64,000 bases of DNA from Oxalicibacterium faecigallinarum (GTDB lineage: Bacteria; Pseudomonadota; Gammaproteobacteria; Burkholderiales; Burkholderiaceae_D): contig NZ_BMDI01000003.1 of NCBI RefSeq assembly GCF_014635705.1, positions 1-64,000 on the forward strand, written 5' to 3'. Positions 26,351 through 35,707 of this stretch are shown here, in pieces. How positions within the stretch are numbered: the first letter of the stretch is position 1; each line of letters opens with the position of its first letter. The notes under the pieces are model-generated. The model did not search any database. It saw nothing but the letters and a program-made list of their open reading frames with translations, and had not been told where the DNA came from. The translations under genes were made by a program, and so were the position numbers.

Positions 26351-29300
26351 TTATGTGGGTGAATGAGGCAGATCGAGCAGACGTGATGCCAGATCGCGCA
26401 ACCCTCGTAACGGCACGATCAGCCATGCCGGACGGTTGGTTGCCTCATAGCAGATTTCATACAAGGCCTTTTCCAGCGTAAACAGGTCGAGCAAGGCATC
26501 GGCAGCCTGGTCGTCCGGCGCGCCGGCGCGATAAGCCTGCAGGAAGGTTTCACGCGATTCGGGCACATAGCGTTCCAGCAGCCGCTGACGATTTGCCAAA
26601 GCCTGATCGCTGAGATCGCCCGGACCGCTATTGGCCGAGAAATACGCCGCGTAATCATAGGAACGGATCAGACCGGCGACATCGCGCCACGGGCTGTTCT
26701 TTTCACGACGCTCCTCCAGCGTGCGGGCGGGTTCGCCTTCAAAGTCGACCAGATAGACATCGCCGGAAGAAACCAGAATCTGACCCAGATGCAGATCGCC
26801 GTGGATACGGGTGCGCAAGGTGCCGACGGCACTGGCAGACAGCTTGTCGATCAGCGATTCCAGTCCACCCTTGAGCAATTGCAGGCGCGCTGTCATGTCG
26901 CGGATTTCGCTGTTCTCGCTTTCATGGTCACGCAAGACGGCGAATGCTTTGTCGAGTTGCGCGTGAATCTGTCTGGCCATGTACTGGCAGTCGGCCTCGC
27001 TGGCACGCTCCGGCGCAAAGGCAGGATCGCTCGATTCCTGCGCCAGTACCGTGTGCAATTCGGCCAGACGCGTACCGAGCTTGTCGGCAAAGTGCAGCAG
27101 GTCAAAGATCGGATCCGCCATGTCAGCCATGGCTGGCGTGCCGGTGCCGGTATCGTCTGTTTGCTGTGCAGTACGGGCCAGCGTATCCAGCGTCCAGCGC
27201 CATGCGTCGCCCTGACTGTGGATAAAGCGCTGCAGCACGATCAGCGTATGTGGTGTGCCATCGGCAGCAATGCGCGTCATGTCGCCGAGCATCAGCGGTG
27301 CATTCTTGTATCCACGCTCGGTCAGGACCTTGCCCATTTCCAGTTCGGGATGAATGCCTGCCGTCAGATGACGGATCACTTTCAGCACGACCATGTCGGC
27401 AATCGAGAGCGAGCTGTTCGATTGTTCGACCGTCATGCGACGAATACTGATTTCTTCCGGTAGCGCGATGTCGGCCAATGCGGCGGTCTTGCTGCAATGA
27501 ATGGTGCCATCGCTGGTGGCGATGCTGGCTTCTTCACTGATCAGGTCAAAGACACGCAAGGCAAAATTGTCGAGCGAGAATGCATCGGTCAGCATGCCGA
27601 CGTGACGCTCACGCCGGACACGGGCCAATGCCAGCTGTTGTGGCAGGCTGGACCCGCCTTCTTCTTCCGCCAACACGCCGAGTGGCAGGAAGTAGCGTTC
27701 CTCGCCACTGGCATCTTGCGTAATCAGTTCGGTCAGCATCATCGGCAGCATGCCGGGTTTGAGCGGCAAGGACGTTGCCTGAGCGATCTGCACTGCTGAC
27801 AGTTTTTGCTGCTTGCCGGCATACCAGCGACGCAGTTGCAGATACTGCGGCAGCGTGACTTTTTCCAATGTTTCGCGGGCGGCACCGCGCAACAGGTCCG
27901 GCGCGCCGTTTGGCAAGACCAGGGTCTGATAATCAGGCAGCGGTTCGGATGGTTTGACGTACCAAGCCGGCATGCTGGTGTCGTTGACCAGCATAAACCA
28001 GTAAAAGCCGAACGGCGGCAGTGTCAGCAGATACGTGAGCTGACCAATCGGCGGGAACGCCACGCCACCCAGCATCTCGACCGGAATGCGTCCGGCGAAT
28101 TGCGACAGATCGATTTCGACAGCTTGCGAGGCATGCGAGACATTGGCCACGCACAGAATGGTTTCGCTATTGCCATCGGCATCCGTGTATTCGCGCAGAT
28201 AGGCGAGGATGCGGCGATTGTCCGGATAGATGAGTTTGAGCGAGCCGCGACCGAACGCGTGATGCTTGCTGCGCACCTGCAACAGACGGCGCATCCAGTT
28301 CAGTGGCGAATACGGGTCTTCATGCTGCGTTTCGACATTGACTGCCTGATAGCCGTATAGCGGATCCTGAATCGCCGGTAACACCAGGCTGGCAGGATTG
28401 GCGCGGGAAAAACCGCCGTTACGATCGGGCGTCCATTGCATGGGCGTACGTACGCCATCGCGATCACCGAGATGAATGTTGTCACCCATCCCGATCTCGT
28501 CGCCGTAATACAGCACGGGCGTGCCGGGCATCGAGAGCAGAAAGCTGTTGAGCAGTTCCACGCGGCGGCGATCACGTTCGAGCAGCGGTGCCAAACGTCG
28601 ACGGATACCGAGATTGATACGTGCCCGTTTGTCGGATGCATAGTGATTCCACAAATAATCACGCTCACGTTCGGTCACCATCTCCAGCGTCAGCTCATCG
28701 TGATTACGCAGGAAGATCGCCCATTGGCAGCTCGGCGGGATATCCGGTGTCTGGCGCAGAATATCGGTAATCGGAAAACGGTCTTCCTGCGCCAGCGCCA
28801 TGTACATGCGCGGCATCAAAGGAAAATGGAAGGCCATGTGGCATTCATCCTCATCACCGAAATACTGCTGTACGTCTTCCGGCCACATATTGGCTTCGGC
28901 CAGCAGCATGCGGTCGGGAAAGCTGGCATCCAGCTTGGCCCGTATTTTCTTCAGAATCGCGTGGGTTTCCGGCAGATTTTCATTGCTGGTGCCTTCGCGT
29001 TCGATCAGATAAGGCACCGCGTCGAGACGCAAGCCGTCGACGCCCAGATCGAGCCAGTAGCTCATGACTTCCAGCACGGCTTCCAGAACAGCAGGGTTGT
29101 CGAAATTCAGATCGGGCTGATGCGAGTAAAAGCGATGCCAGAAATACTGATTGGCCACCGGATCCCAGGTCCAGTTGGATTTTTCAGTATCGAGAAAGAT
29201 GATGCGCGTGCCGTCATAGCCCTCATCCGAATCAGCCCACACGTAGAAATCACGCTCGGGCGAGCCTTTCGGCGCGTTGCGCGCACGCTGAAACCATGGA

Positions 29301-29689
29301 TGCTGGTCCGAGGTGTGATTGACGACCAGTTCGGTAATCACGCGCAGACCGCGCGCATGCGCCTCCTCGATGAAGCGGCGTGCATCTTCCATCGTGCCGT
29401 AATCTTCATGCACGCCAATGTAGGCAGCGATATCGTAACCATCGTCACGACGCGGTGAGGGGTAGAACGGCAGCAGCCAGATCGTGTTGACGCCAAGGGT
29501 GGCGATGTAATCGAGTTTGTCGATCAGGCCGGGAAAATCGCCGACGCCATCATTGTTGGAGTCGAAGAAGGATTTGACATGCACCTGATAGATGACCGCA
29601 TCCTTGTACCACAGCGGGTCCTCGCTAAAGCTGGCGGATGGCCGGGCGAGTTCCTGTTCTGCAATCTGTGCGGTCAACGGATTGGTCAT
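26351..29689 (-). CDS. treS: Trehalose synthase fused to maltokinase
   Basis: 1,112 residues, a fusion of two enzymes. Residues about 20-560 are a TreS-type GH13 domain ([19 protein letters not shown] at the start, [13 protein letters not shown] with the nucleophile near Asp223, [17 protein letters not shown]), which interconverts trehalose and maltose. Residues about 620-1105 are a Pep2/Mak-type maltokinase ([23 protein letters not shown] with catalytic Asp near residue 965; [10 protein letters not shown]), which makes maltose-1-phosphate with ATP. The product is the substrate of GlgE, encoded just upstream. GGAGAAAAGG precedes the ATG. Stand-alone maltokinases exist, so the fusion is a lineage feature. 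Confidence 0.95.
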   Translation of the reverse strand: MTNPLTAQIAEQELARPSASFSEDPLWYKDAVIYQVHVKSFFDSNNDGVGDFPGLIDKLDYIATLGVNTIWLLPFYPSPRRDDGYDIAAYIGVHEDYGTMEDARRFIEEAHARGLRVITELVVNHTSDQHPWFQRARNAPKGSPERDFYVWADSDEGYDGTRIIFLDTEKSNWTWDPVANQYFWHRFYSHQPDLNFDNPAVLEAVLEVMSYWLDLGVDGLRLDAVPYLIEREGTSNENLPETHAILKKIRAKLDASFPDRMLLAEANMWPEDVQQYFGDEDECHMAFHFPLMPRMYMALAQEDRFPITDILRQTPDIPPSCQWAIFLRNHDELTLEMVTERERDYLWNHYASDKRARINLGIRRRLAPLLERDRRRVELLNSFLLSMPGTPVLYYGDEIGMGDNIHLGDRDGVRTPMQWTPDRNGGFSRANPASLVLPAIQDPLYGYQAVNVETQHEDPYSPLNWMRRLLQVRSKHHAFGRGSLKLIYPDNRRILAYLREYTDADGNSETILCVANVSHASQAVEIDLSQFAGRIPVEMLGGVAFPPIGQLTYLLTLPPFGFYWFMLVNDTSMPAWYVKPSEPLPDYQTLVLPNGAPDLLRGAARETLEKVTLPQYLQLRRWYAGKQQKLSAVQIAQATSLPLKPGMLPMMLTELITQDASGEERYFLPLGVLAEEEGGSSLPQQLALARVRRERHVGMLTDAFSLDNFALRVFDLISEEASIATSDGTIHCSKTAALADIALPEEISIRRMTVEQSNSSLSIADMVVLKVIRHLTAGIHPELEMGKVLTERGYKNAPLMLGDMTRIAADGTPHTLIVLQRFIHSQGDAWRWTLDTLARTAQQTDDTGTGTPAMADMADPIFDLLHFADKLGTRLAELHTVLAQESSDPAFAPERASEADCQYMARQIHAQLDKAFAVLRDHESENSEIRDMTARLQLLKGGLESLIDKLSASAVGTLRTRIHGDLHLGQILVSSGDVYLVDFEGEPARTLEERREKNSPWRDVAGLIRSYDYAAYFSANSGPGDLSDQALANRQRLLERYVPESRETFLQAYRAGAPDDQAADALLDLFTLEKALYEICYEATNRPAWLIVPLRGLRDLASRLLDLPHSPT

Positions 29690-29728
29690 GGGCTACCTTT
29701 TCTCCAGATGGTTGCTTGTTGATGGCAC

Positions 29729-32700
29729 TTAGCCGGACGGACGCAGGCGCCAGATGGCAAATGGCAGTTGTTGCGGATCCAGACGGACATGCTGCTGTCT
29801 GCCACGCCAGGTAAATCGGCTCTCGCTCATCAATTCCTCGACTTCCACTTCGGCATCGTCGTGCAGACCAAACTGCCAGAGCGGGAGGTCAATCGTGCTT
29901 TCATGCGCGGCAAACGGATCCAGATTGATGGCGATCAACAAGGTGTTGTCGCCAAACCGGTCCGCAGACGTACCGCGCGTCGATTTTGAAAAATACAGGA
30001 TATGGTCATCCGATGCTGTGTGGAAACGTACATTCAGGTGCGTATGCAGTGCCGGATTGCTGGTACGTATCCGGTTCAGTTGCGTGACTTCCCGGACGAT
30101 GTTGCCGGGGCGTTGCCAGTCCCATGCGCGAATCTCGTATTTTTCCGAATCCAGATATTCTTCCTTCCCTGTGACAGCTTGCGCCTCACACAGTTCGAAT
30201 CCGCTGTAGACGCCCCACAGACCGGACAATGTCGCTGCGAGCGCTGCACGGATCACAAAACCGGCGCGCCCCGAGCGTTGCAGGAAATAAGGATTGATGT
30301 CCGGTGTGTTGACGAAGAAATGTGGCCGGAAGAAATCACGCGGCCCGCCAGCCGGCGAGGTTGCCGTCAGTTCGGACAGGTAATCGATGAATTCCTGCTT
30401 GGTATGCCGCCACGTAAAGTAGGTATAGGACTGCGAAAAGCCGACCTTGGCAAGACGGTACATCGGCTTTGGTCGGGTAAAGGCTTCCGACAGGAAGATC
30501 ACATCCGGGTAGCGGCTGCGAATATCGCCAATCATCCATTCCCAGAATGGCAGTGGCTTGGTGTGCGGATTATCGACACGGAATACACGGACCTCTTCAC
30601 GCACCCACATCAGCACCACATCACGCAAGGCGATCCACAGTTCGGGAATCGCGGGATGGTCGCCGCTGGTGGCATAGAAATCGACATTGACGATGTCTTC
30701 GTATTTTTTCGGCGGGTTTTCCGCATAACGGATGGAACCGTCCGGGCGCCATGCAAACCATTCCGGGTGGTCCTGCAACCAGGGGTGATCGGGCGAACAC
30801 TGGATGGCAAAGTCGAGCGCAATTTCCAGACCGTGTGCGCGTGCGACACGCAGCATGCGGCGGAAATCGTCGAGCGTGCCCAGTTCCGGATGCACGGCGT
30901 CATGGCCGCCATCCGGTGAGCCGATCGCGTAAGGGCTGCCCGGATCATCCGGTGCCGGCGTCAGCGTATTGTTCTTGCCTTTCTTGTTCTTGCTGCCGAT
31001 CGGATGAATCGGTGGAAAGTACAAGGTATCGAATCCCATATCGCGCACAGCCGGAATACGTGCAATCACGTCATCGAACGTGCCGTGACGATGGATATCA
31101 CCACTTTGCGAGCGTGGGAACAGTTCGTACCAGCTTGAAAATTCTGCTGCACGACGTTCGACATCAATGCGGAATTCCTCGCTGCAGGTGCTGAAGTCGC
31201 GCAGATCGGCAGCGGCCATCAACGTCGCCGTATCGGTATTCAGGAACAGTTCCACGGCTTGTGCGCGCTCCTGCTCGTCGAGTTTCTTCTTGCTCTTGGC
31301 GGGCAGTTGCTTGAGCAGTTTCTTGAGTGCCGCGACCTGATCACTGTCTTCTGCTTGTTCTGCCAGCGTTTTTTCGACAAGCAGACGACCTTCCAGCAAT
31401 TCCAGAGAGACGTTCAGACCCGCATTATGTTTTTTTTCCAGTTCATCCCGGAAGGTGGCGAAATTGTCGCGCCATGCTTCGACCATGAAGAAGTGGCGAC
31501 CGATGCGCTGCAAGGGCAAAACCGCACGCCAGCGATCGTTATCGATCAGCCGCATCGGGACACGTTGCCATTGCTTGTCGTCTGCCGGTCGCCAGAGTAC
31601 GGATGCCGCCAGTTTGTCATGGCCATCGCCAAAGATATCGGCTTCGACCTCGATCACGCTACCGGCAATGCGTTTGGCGGCAAAGCGGCCATGATCGACA
31701 ACGGGAGAAATCTGTTCAATCGCAACACGCGCATTTCTTGTTGCGCGGATGACTGCATTCTTGCCGCCCGAAGGTGTCTGTGCAACCGGCGCAAGGGTTT
31801 GCAAGGGTATCGTTCGCACTTCGGCGGGCGACAGCGTCAGTTGTCCATCATCCGGCACTGTCCAGCCGGCCAGATTTTCATGCAGTTGCAAACTCGACAG
31901 CGTGTGTGGATGAAACAGATCGGCGTTGATGACAGTGAGCGTCGCGACCTTTTCCGCCTGTGATGTACGTTGCAACAGAATCAGATCGGCATGCGGTGCC
32001 GATATCTGCTGCACGTGGCGCATCGGGTCGCGGGATGTAGCGAACTGTTGATTGATGGCTTTGATATCGGCAGACAAATCGAAAACGACCGGCTGACGCC
32101 ATTGTTCATCGCGATAGAGTTCGCCGAGAGCGGTGCCGTTGCCGTACTCAAAGCCGGCATTCAGCAGCATGCCGTGTGCGGTCGCACCTGCAATCAGCAG
32201 TGCACGGCGATAGGCGTGTTCGGCATGACGTGCATCATCCAGATGCAGGCGATGTTGCAAGCGTGGGCCCGCTGGATCTTCGGGAGCGGCAAGTACCGGC
32301 GCCACAGCGCTCAAGCGATGCTGTTCCTCGATCAGCCAGTCAGCACGGTAATCCCACCAGGCATCCGATGCTACGGTGAAATCAAAGCCGCAATCCCGCA
32401 ACGCCAGCAGCTGATCGCCGGGTGTGCCGGGCGTCCATGCGATAAAACATGCGGACGGTGCACTTGCCTTTGCCGCATGGATCAGATCACGCCAGAGCCA
32501 GGGCGCAATGCGAGCGAGCGATAGACAACGGAAGCCGGCAAGGTCTGCCTGCAGCCACTGCGTCAGCTGGGTTTGCCAGTACTGTCGCGCCAGTTCCAGT
32601 CCCTCACTATCGAGGCGCAGGCGCGCGTGTCCGGTATCGCACCAGCCGGATTGAAAGCGCGGGTCGGGCAATGTGTCGGTGACGGCATCTTCCTGATAGA

Positions 32701-33001
32701 AGTGATGGGCCTGTTCGACAACCAGTGGATGATCCGTCGGAAAACGGTCCAGTTCCAGATCGATAAACAATTGCAGGCCTTGATCGCGACATGCTTCGGT
32801 CAGGCGTTGCAGGGTATCGATAGGGGAGGTCTGGGTCGAGGGCAAGGCCAGTGTGGCGCTGTCCGTCAGGAGCAGGGTATCAAAGCCCAGACGATGTATG
32901 TGTGTCAGAAGCTGCGGCCAGTCGTCGTCATGTGCGATGGTCGAGGCAGCGATGCAATAGATGCGCGGCGGGCAGTTGCCCGAAGCGGGTTGGCTGGGCA
33001 T
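29729..33001 (-). CDS. glgE: Alpha-1,4-glucan:maltose-1-phosphate maltosyltransferase with N-terminal pseudo-GH13 domain
   Basis: 1,090 residues, well above the ~660 of the actinobacterial enzymes. The C-terminal two thirds, from about residue 415, is a full GlgE: beta-sandwich start (DRWRAVLPLQRIGRHFFMVEAW), the core GFDTLYFPPIHPIGSKNKKG, catalytic nucleophile near Asp810 in VFRVDNPHTKPLPFWEW and acid/base in FLSEAFTRPKPM. It transfers maltose from maltose-1-phosphate to a glucan end. The first ~400 residues look like a decayed GH13 barrel: ADLAGFRCLSLARI stands where the nucleophile motif should be. The ATG at 33001 is used; a TTG two codons upstream is also possible. Confidence 0.93.
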   Translation of the reverse strand: MPSQPASGNCPPRIYCIAASTIAHDDDWPQLLTHIHRLGFDTLLLTDSATLALPSTQTSPIDTLQRLTEACRDQGLQLFIDLELDRFPTDHPLVVEQAHHFYQEDAVTDTLPDPRFQSGWCDTGHARLRLDSEGLELARQYWQTQLTQWLQADLAGFRCLSLARIAPWLWRDLIHAAKASAPSACFIAWTPGTPGDQLLALRDCGFDFTVASDAWWDYRADWLIEEQHRLSAVAPVLAAPEDPAGPRLQHRLHLDDARHAEHAYRRALLIAGATAHGMLLNAGFEYGNGTALGELYRDEQWRQPVVFDLSADIKAINQQFATSRDPMRHVQQISAPHADLILLQRTSQAEKVATLTVINADLFHPHTLSSLQLHENLAGWTVPDDGQLTLSPAEVRTIPLQTLAPVAQTPSGGKNAVIRATRNARVAIEQISPVVDHGRFAAKRIAGSVIEVEADIFGDGHDKLAASVLWRPADDKQWQRVPMRLIDNDRWRAVLPLQRIGRHFFMVEAWRDNFATFRDELEKKHNAGLNVSLELLEGRLLVEKTLAEQAEDSDQVAALKKLLKQLPAKSKKKLDEQERAQAVELFLNTDTATLMAAADLRDFSTCSEEFRIDVERRAAEFSSWYELFPRSQSGDIHRHGTFDDVIARIPAVRDMGFDTLYFPPIHPIGSKNKKGKNNTLTPAPDDPGSPYAIGSPDGGHDAVHPELGTLDDFRRMLRVARAHGLEIALDFAIQCSPDHPWLQDHPEWFAWRPDGSIRYAENPPKKYEDIVNVDFYATSGDHPAIPELWIALRDVVLMWVREEVRVFRVDNPHTKPLPFWEWMIGDIRSRYPDVIFLSEAFTRPKPMYRLAKVGFSQSYTYFTWRHTKQEFIDYLSELTATSPAGGPRDFFRPHFFVNTPDINPYFLQRSGRAGFVIRAALAATLSGLWGVYSGFELCEAQAVTGKEEYLDSEKYEIRAWDWQRPGNIVREVTQLNRIRTSNPALHTHLNVRFHTASDDHILYFSKSTRGTSADRFGDNTLLIAINLDPFAAHESTIDLPLWQFGLHDDAEVEVEELMSESRFTWRGRQQHVRLDPQQLPFAIWRLRPSG

Positions 33002-33035
33002 GGTCAAACCGTTTCACTTGAAAGATGAAAGGGAC

Positions 33036-33082
33036 GAGGCCGTTTGGCGCACTACGTAAAGATTGTACGTCCAAACGACCTC
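33036..33082. repeat. Imperfect hairpin in the glgA-glgE gap
   Basis: GAGG and CGTTTGG (33036-33047) pair with CCAAACG and CCTC (33071-33082), with one mismatch and an inner ACGT/ACGT pair. It lies 35 bp before the glgE start and could fold in the transcript leading into glgE. Confidence 0.5.
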
Positions 33083-33083
33083 A

Positions 33084-33109
33084 CGGCATGCGATGCAAAT
33101 CGCATGCCG
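33084..33109. repeat. Perfect 11-bp hairpin just after glgA
   Basis: Arms CGGCATGCGAT and ATCGCATGCCG enclose a 4-nt loop, seven bases past the glgA stop. No T-run follows, so it may stabilise or partially terminate the glgA message rather than end it. Confidence 0.6.
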
Positions 33110-33116
33110 GTAATTT

Positions 33117-34670
33117 TCACGCTGTCATTTTGAGGGGGGAGGGACTCACCATGGGCTTACTCGCTTTGGGCTTGAGCAGCTCCTTCAATAATTCCAAAAA
33201 AAGCGGGCGTGCTGCGGTCGGTGCGATCTTGGCATACAGCTGGATATAAGCCATGGCCGGACTGGACCAGGAGAAATCACTCGCCATGGCCGTCCGCTGC
33301 ATGGTTTCCCATTGCGTTGGGCGGGCATAGAGCGCCAGTGCGCGCGCGACCGCTTCGCACAGATTTTCTGGCTGCTCGCCTTTGAACAGAATGCCGGTTG
33401 CGCCTTCGGCCAACACGTCGCCAGAGCCGGCATCGATTACGGTATCGCACAGACCGCCAACACGTGACGCGACAGGAATCGTACCGTACAGCATGGCGTA
33501 AATCGGCGTCAGGCCGAACGGCTCAAAACGGGTGGGGTGCAGCAGGATGTCGGCGCCGGCGTGCAAGGCATGCGCGCGTTGCTCATCATAGCCAAGGCTG
33601 ACGCCGACGCGGTCGGGATAGTCTGCTGCGAACTGCTTGAATTGCGCTTCGTATTGTGGTTCGCCGCAACCCAGGATTGCGATTTGCAGATGCGGATGAC
33701 GTTCCAGCAGATCAGGCATGGCGGCCAGAATCACATCGGCCATCTTTTGATGGGTGATGCGGCTACCCACCGCCATCAACGGCGTGAACTGCTGGATTGG
33801 CAGATTGAACAGACGCTGCAACTCGCGTTTGCAGGCCGCTTTGCCGCTCATGTCTTCCAGGCTGTAATTGCGTTTGATCAGCTTGTCGTGGCTCGGGCTC
33901 CAGAGATCCAGATCCACGCCATTAGGAATGGCGCTCAGGACATCCTTGCGTTTGTTGAGAATGCCTTGCATGCCATAGCCGAGTTCTCCCAGAATTTCTT
34001 CGGCGTAGGTCTTGCTGACGGTGGTGATCTGGTCAGACCAGGCGATGCCCGCCTTCAGATAGCTCATCTTGCCCCAGAATTCCATGCCGTCTTCGGTGAT
34101 CATGTCGGCTGGAATGCCGATCTCTTCGGCCTTGTCCAACGCAAAGTTGCCTTGGAAGGCCAGATTGTGAATCGTCAGTGCGGTTCCGACATTGGTAACG
34201 CCCTCGAGCTTCATCAGGGCAGCCACCAGACCGGCGTGCCAGTCATTGGCATGGACTACATGCGGTACCGGATAATCTGTCTTGCCGGCGCAGACGCGCA
34301 CGGCGGCATGGGCGAGCGAGGCAAATGCAACCGCATTGTCATCCAGCTCCTGACCGTTCTGATCGACGTAGGGATTGGCCGTGCGTTTGTCAAACAATGG
34401 CGAGCGAATCAGCAATACCTTGACGCCACTATCCGGCATGACACCTTGCATCAGTTCGGCATCACCGCCAGGCAAGGCGGGAAGATCGGAAATTATCTGG
34501 AGTTGCTTGGTGAGTTCGAGTGCCGCCGGATAACCGGGCATCATGATCGTGACATCGACCTTGAGTGTCGAAAGGTTGGCAGCCAGTGCGCCAATGACAT
34601 CAGCCAGACCACCGGTTTTGACGAGCGGTACGGCTTCGGAAGTTACGAGAAGAACACGCGGTTGTAACAT
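33117..34670 (-). CDS. glgA: Glycogen synthase (GT5)
   Basis: 517 residues from the ATG at 34670 (GGGAGAAG upstream; a TTG one codon earlier also opens the frame). The N-terminus RVLLVTSEAVPLVKTGGLADVIGAL contains the KTGGL motif that binds the ADP-glucose diphosphate. The second Rossmann half has VGSRITHQKMADVI, and PTRFEPFGLTPIYAMLYGTIPVAS is the C-terminal donor site with the catalytic Glu. Bacterial GlgA elongates alpha-1,4 glucan from ADP-glucose; in organisms with GlgE it can also help prime chains. No glgC (ADP-glucose synthesis) is in the window. It is the first gene of the eight-gene operon. Confidence 0.93.
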   Translation of the reverse strand: MLQPRVLLVTSEAVPLVKTGGLADVIGALAANLSTLKVDVTIMMPGYPAALELTKQLQIISDLPALPGGDAELMQGVMPDSGVKVLLIRSPLFDKRTANPYVDQNGQELDDNAVAFASLAHAAVRVCAGKTDYPVPHVVHANDWHAGLVAALMKLEGVTNVGTALTIHNLAFQGNFALDKAEEIGIPADMITEDGMEFWGKMSYLKAGIAWSDQITTVSKTYAEEILGELGYGMQGILNKRKDVLSAIPNGVDLDLWSPSHDKLIKRNYSLEDMSGKAACKRELQRLFNLPIQQFTPLMAVGSRITHQKMADVILAAMPDLLERHPHLQIAILGCGEPQYEAQFKQFAADYPDRVGVSLGYDEQRAHALHAGADILLHPTRFEPFGLTPIYAMLYGTIPVASRVGGLCDTVIDAGSGDVLAEGATGILFKGEQPENLCEAVARALALYARPTQWETMQRTAMASDFSWSSPAMAYIQLYAKIAPTAARPLFLELLKELLKPKASKPMVSPSPLKMTA

Positions 34671-35066
34671 CAACTTCTCCCAGGTCTATGTGCGCTGCTT
34701 ATGGCTTGCGCCCGTATAGTTTGATTAGTTTGTATCTACTGTACCCTACGATACCGAAGCCTTTCTTGAAGTCGAATCAGACACTGCCGCGACTATTTGT
34801 AAGAAAACGTTACCGAGGTAACATTTCAGTATCGTCATGTACGCATCTTTCCCCTGTGAAACGCCGTGTTGTGATGTGGAAACCTGCAAGGTCGCCATCC
34901 CGGCTTGGTGATTGTTTTCGTTGCCCTGAAGCATGCTCTGAAGTGCGCGGTACGTCCGTCAAAAAATACTTGTCAGACAGTCGTAAGGTTAGCAAGGCGC
35001 ATGCCTGACAGCCTGCACACCGACGGTGCAGCAGAGAAATAAATGCATTGTTTTGATCCGTCGCAT
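34671..35066. other. 396-bp region upstream of glgA
   Basis: No convincing gene. The plus-strand frame at 34688-35008 has no ribosome binding site and an unremarkable composition. The segment should hold the promoter of the alpha-glucan operon (minus strand) and the end of the pdeM transcript. I see a GTTACC/GGTAAC palindrome (34809-34822) and a CTGCAC/GTGCAG hairpin without a T-run (35013-35031). Confidence 0.5.
34809..34822. promoter_or_regulatory. GTTACC-GA-GGTAAC palindrome, putative operator of the glg/tre operon
   Basis: Perfect 6-bp arms with a 2-bp centre, 139 bp upstream of the glgA start. LacI/GalR-family regulators commonly bind sites of this kind (compare the gluconate repressor site with TTACC/GGTAA halves). 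No such regulator gene is in the window. Confidence 0.35.
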
Positions 35067-35684
35067 TTATCGAGGAATGCGGATCACACTCTGTTCCACC
35101 ACGATGAAGATCTGTTCACCAGCCTGCGCATCCATGGTGAAGCCGCCCGTAAATGCACCGAAGGAAGGCAGGATGGCGCCATGTTCGCCAAACACGAAAC
35201 AGGGCAGGCGGAGAGAATCGCGGCCGCTGCGGACGCGAAAAACCGGATGCAGATGTCCGGCAATGACATAGTTACCGGCCAGTGTCTGCGGGTGATGACA
35301 AAACGCAAAGCCCTCAATCAGCAACGGCTCGTCGACAATGTCAACTTCCAGATCATCCGGCGGATCGCCTGCACGCAGATCGTGATTGCCGCGGACGAGG
35401 ATGAGTTTCAATTCCGGGTGCCGGCTGCGCCATTGCCGTAAGGCAGCCAAGGTGGCGGCTGCATGCGACGTCGCGGCATGCAAGAAATCGCCGAGAAACA
35501 GCACGGTACGTGGTGCATAGCGGGCAATCAGTTTGTCCAGACTTTGCAGATTTTCGCTTGTGGTGCCACGCGGTACAGGCACACCTTTCGCACGAAACGC
35601 GGCGGCTTTCCCGAAGTGGATGTCGGCAAGAATCAGCATGCCGTGTTTCGGCCACCAGAGCGCACGCTGCGGTAGCAGCGTCAA
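35067..35684 (-). CDS. pdeM: Ligase-associated metallophosphoesterase PdeM
   Basis: 205 residues from the TTG at 35684. A calcineurin-type phosphoesterase with the metal-binding blocks LADIHFGKA, FLGDFLH, LVRGNHD and GHLHPVF. It belongs to the ligase-associated DNA-repair cluster upstream. The start is uncertain: in frame upstream, the codons reading about [21 protein letters not shown] look like the normal N-terminus of the family, but contain no ATG, GTG or TTG. A GGAG eight bases before an ATC codon at 35720-35718 suggests a possible non-standard start inside the end of the helicase gene. Confidence 0.85.
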   Translation of the reverse strand: MTLLPQRALWWPKHGMLILADIHFGKAAAFRAKGVPVPRGTTSENLQSLDKLIARYAPRTVLFLGDFLHAATSHAAATLAALRQWRSRHPELKLILVRGNHDLRAGDPPDDLEVDIVDEPLLIEGFAFCHHPQTLAGNYVIAGHLHPVFRVRSGRDSLRLPCFVFGEHGAILPSFGAFTGGFTMDAQAGEQIFIVVEQSVIRIPR

Positions 35685-35707
35685 GGCATGGCCCGCAGCA
35701 GTGATGG

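Noticed and set aside
33537-34667. 376-residue plus-strand open frame
   Set aside because: Exactly opposite glgA, with no ribosome binding site or domain; a shadow of the coding strand's codon bias.
34688-35008. 106-residue plus-strand open frame upstream of glgA
   Set aside because: No ribosome binding site, basic low-information sequence, and it covers the expected glgA promoter.
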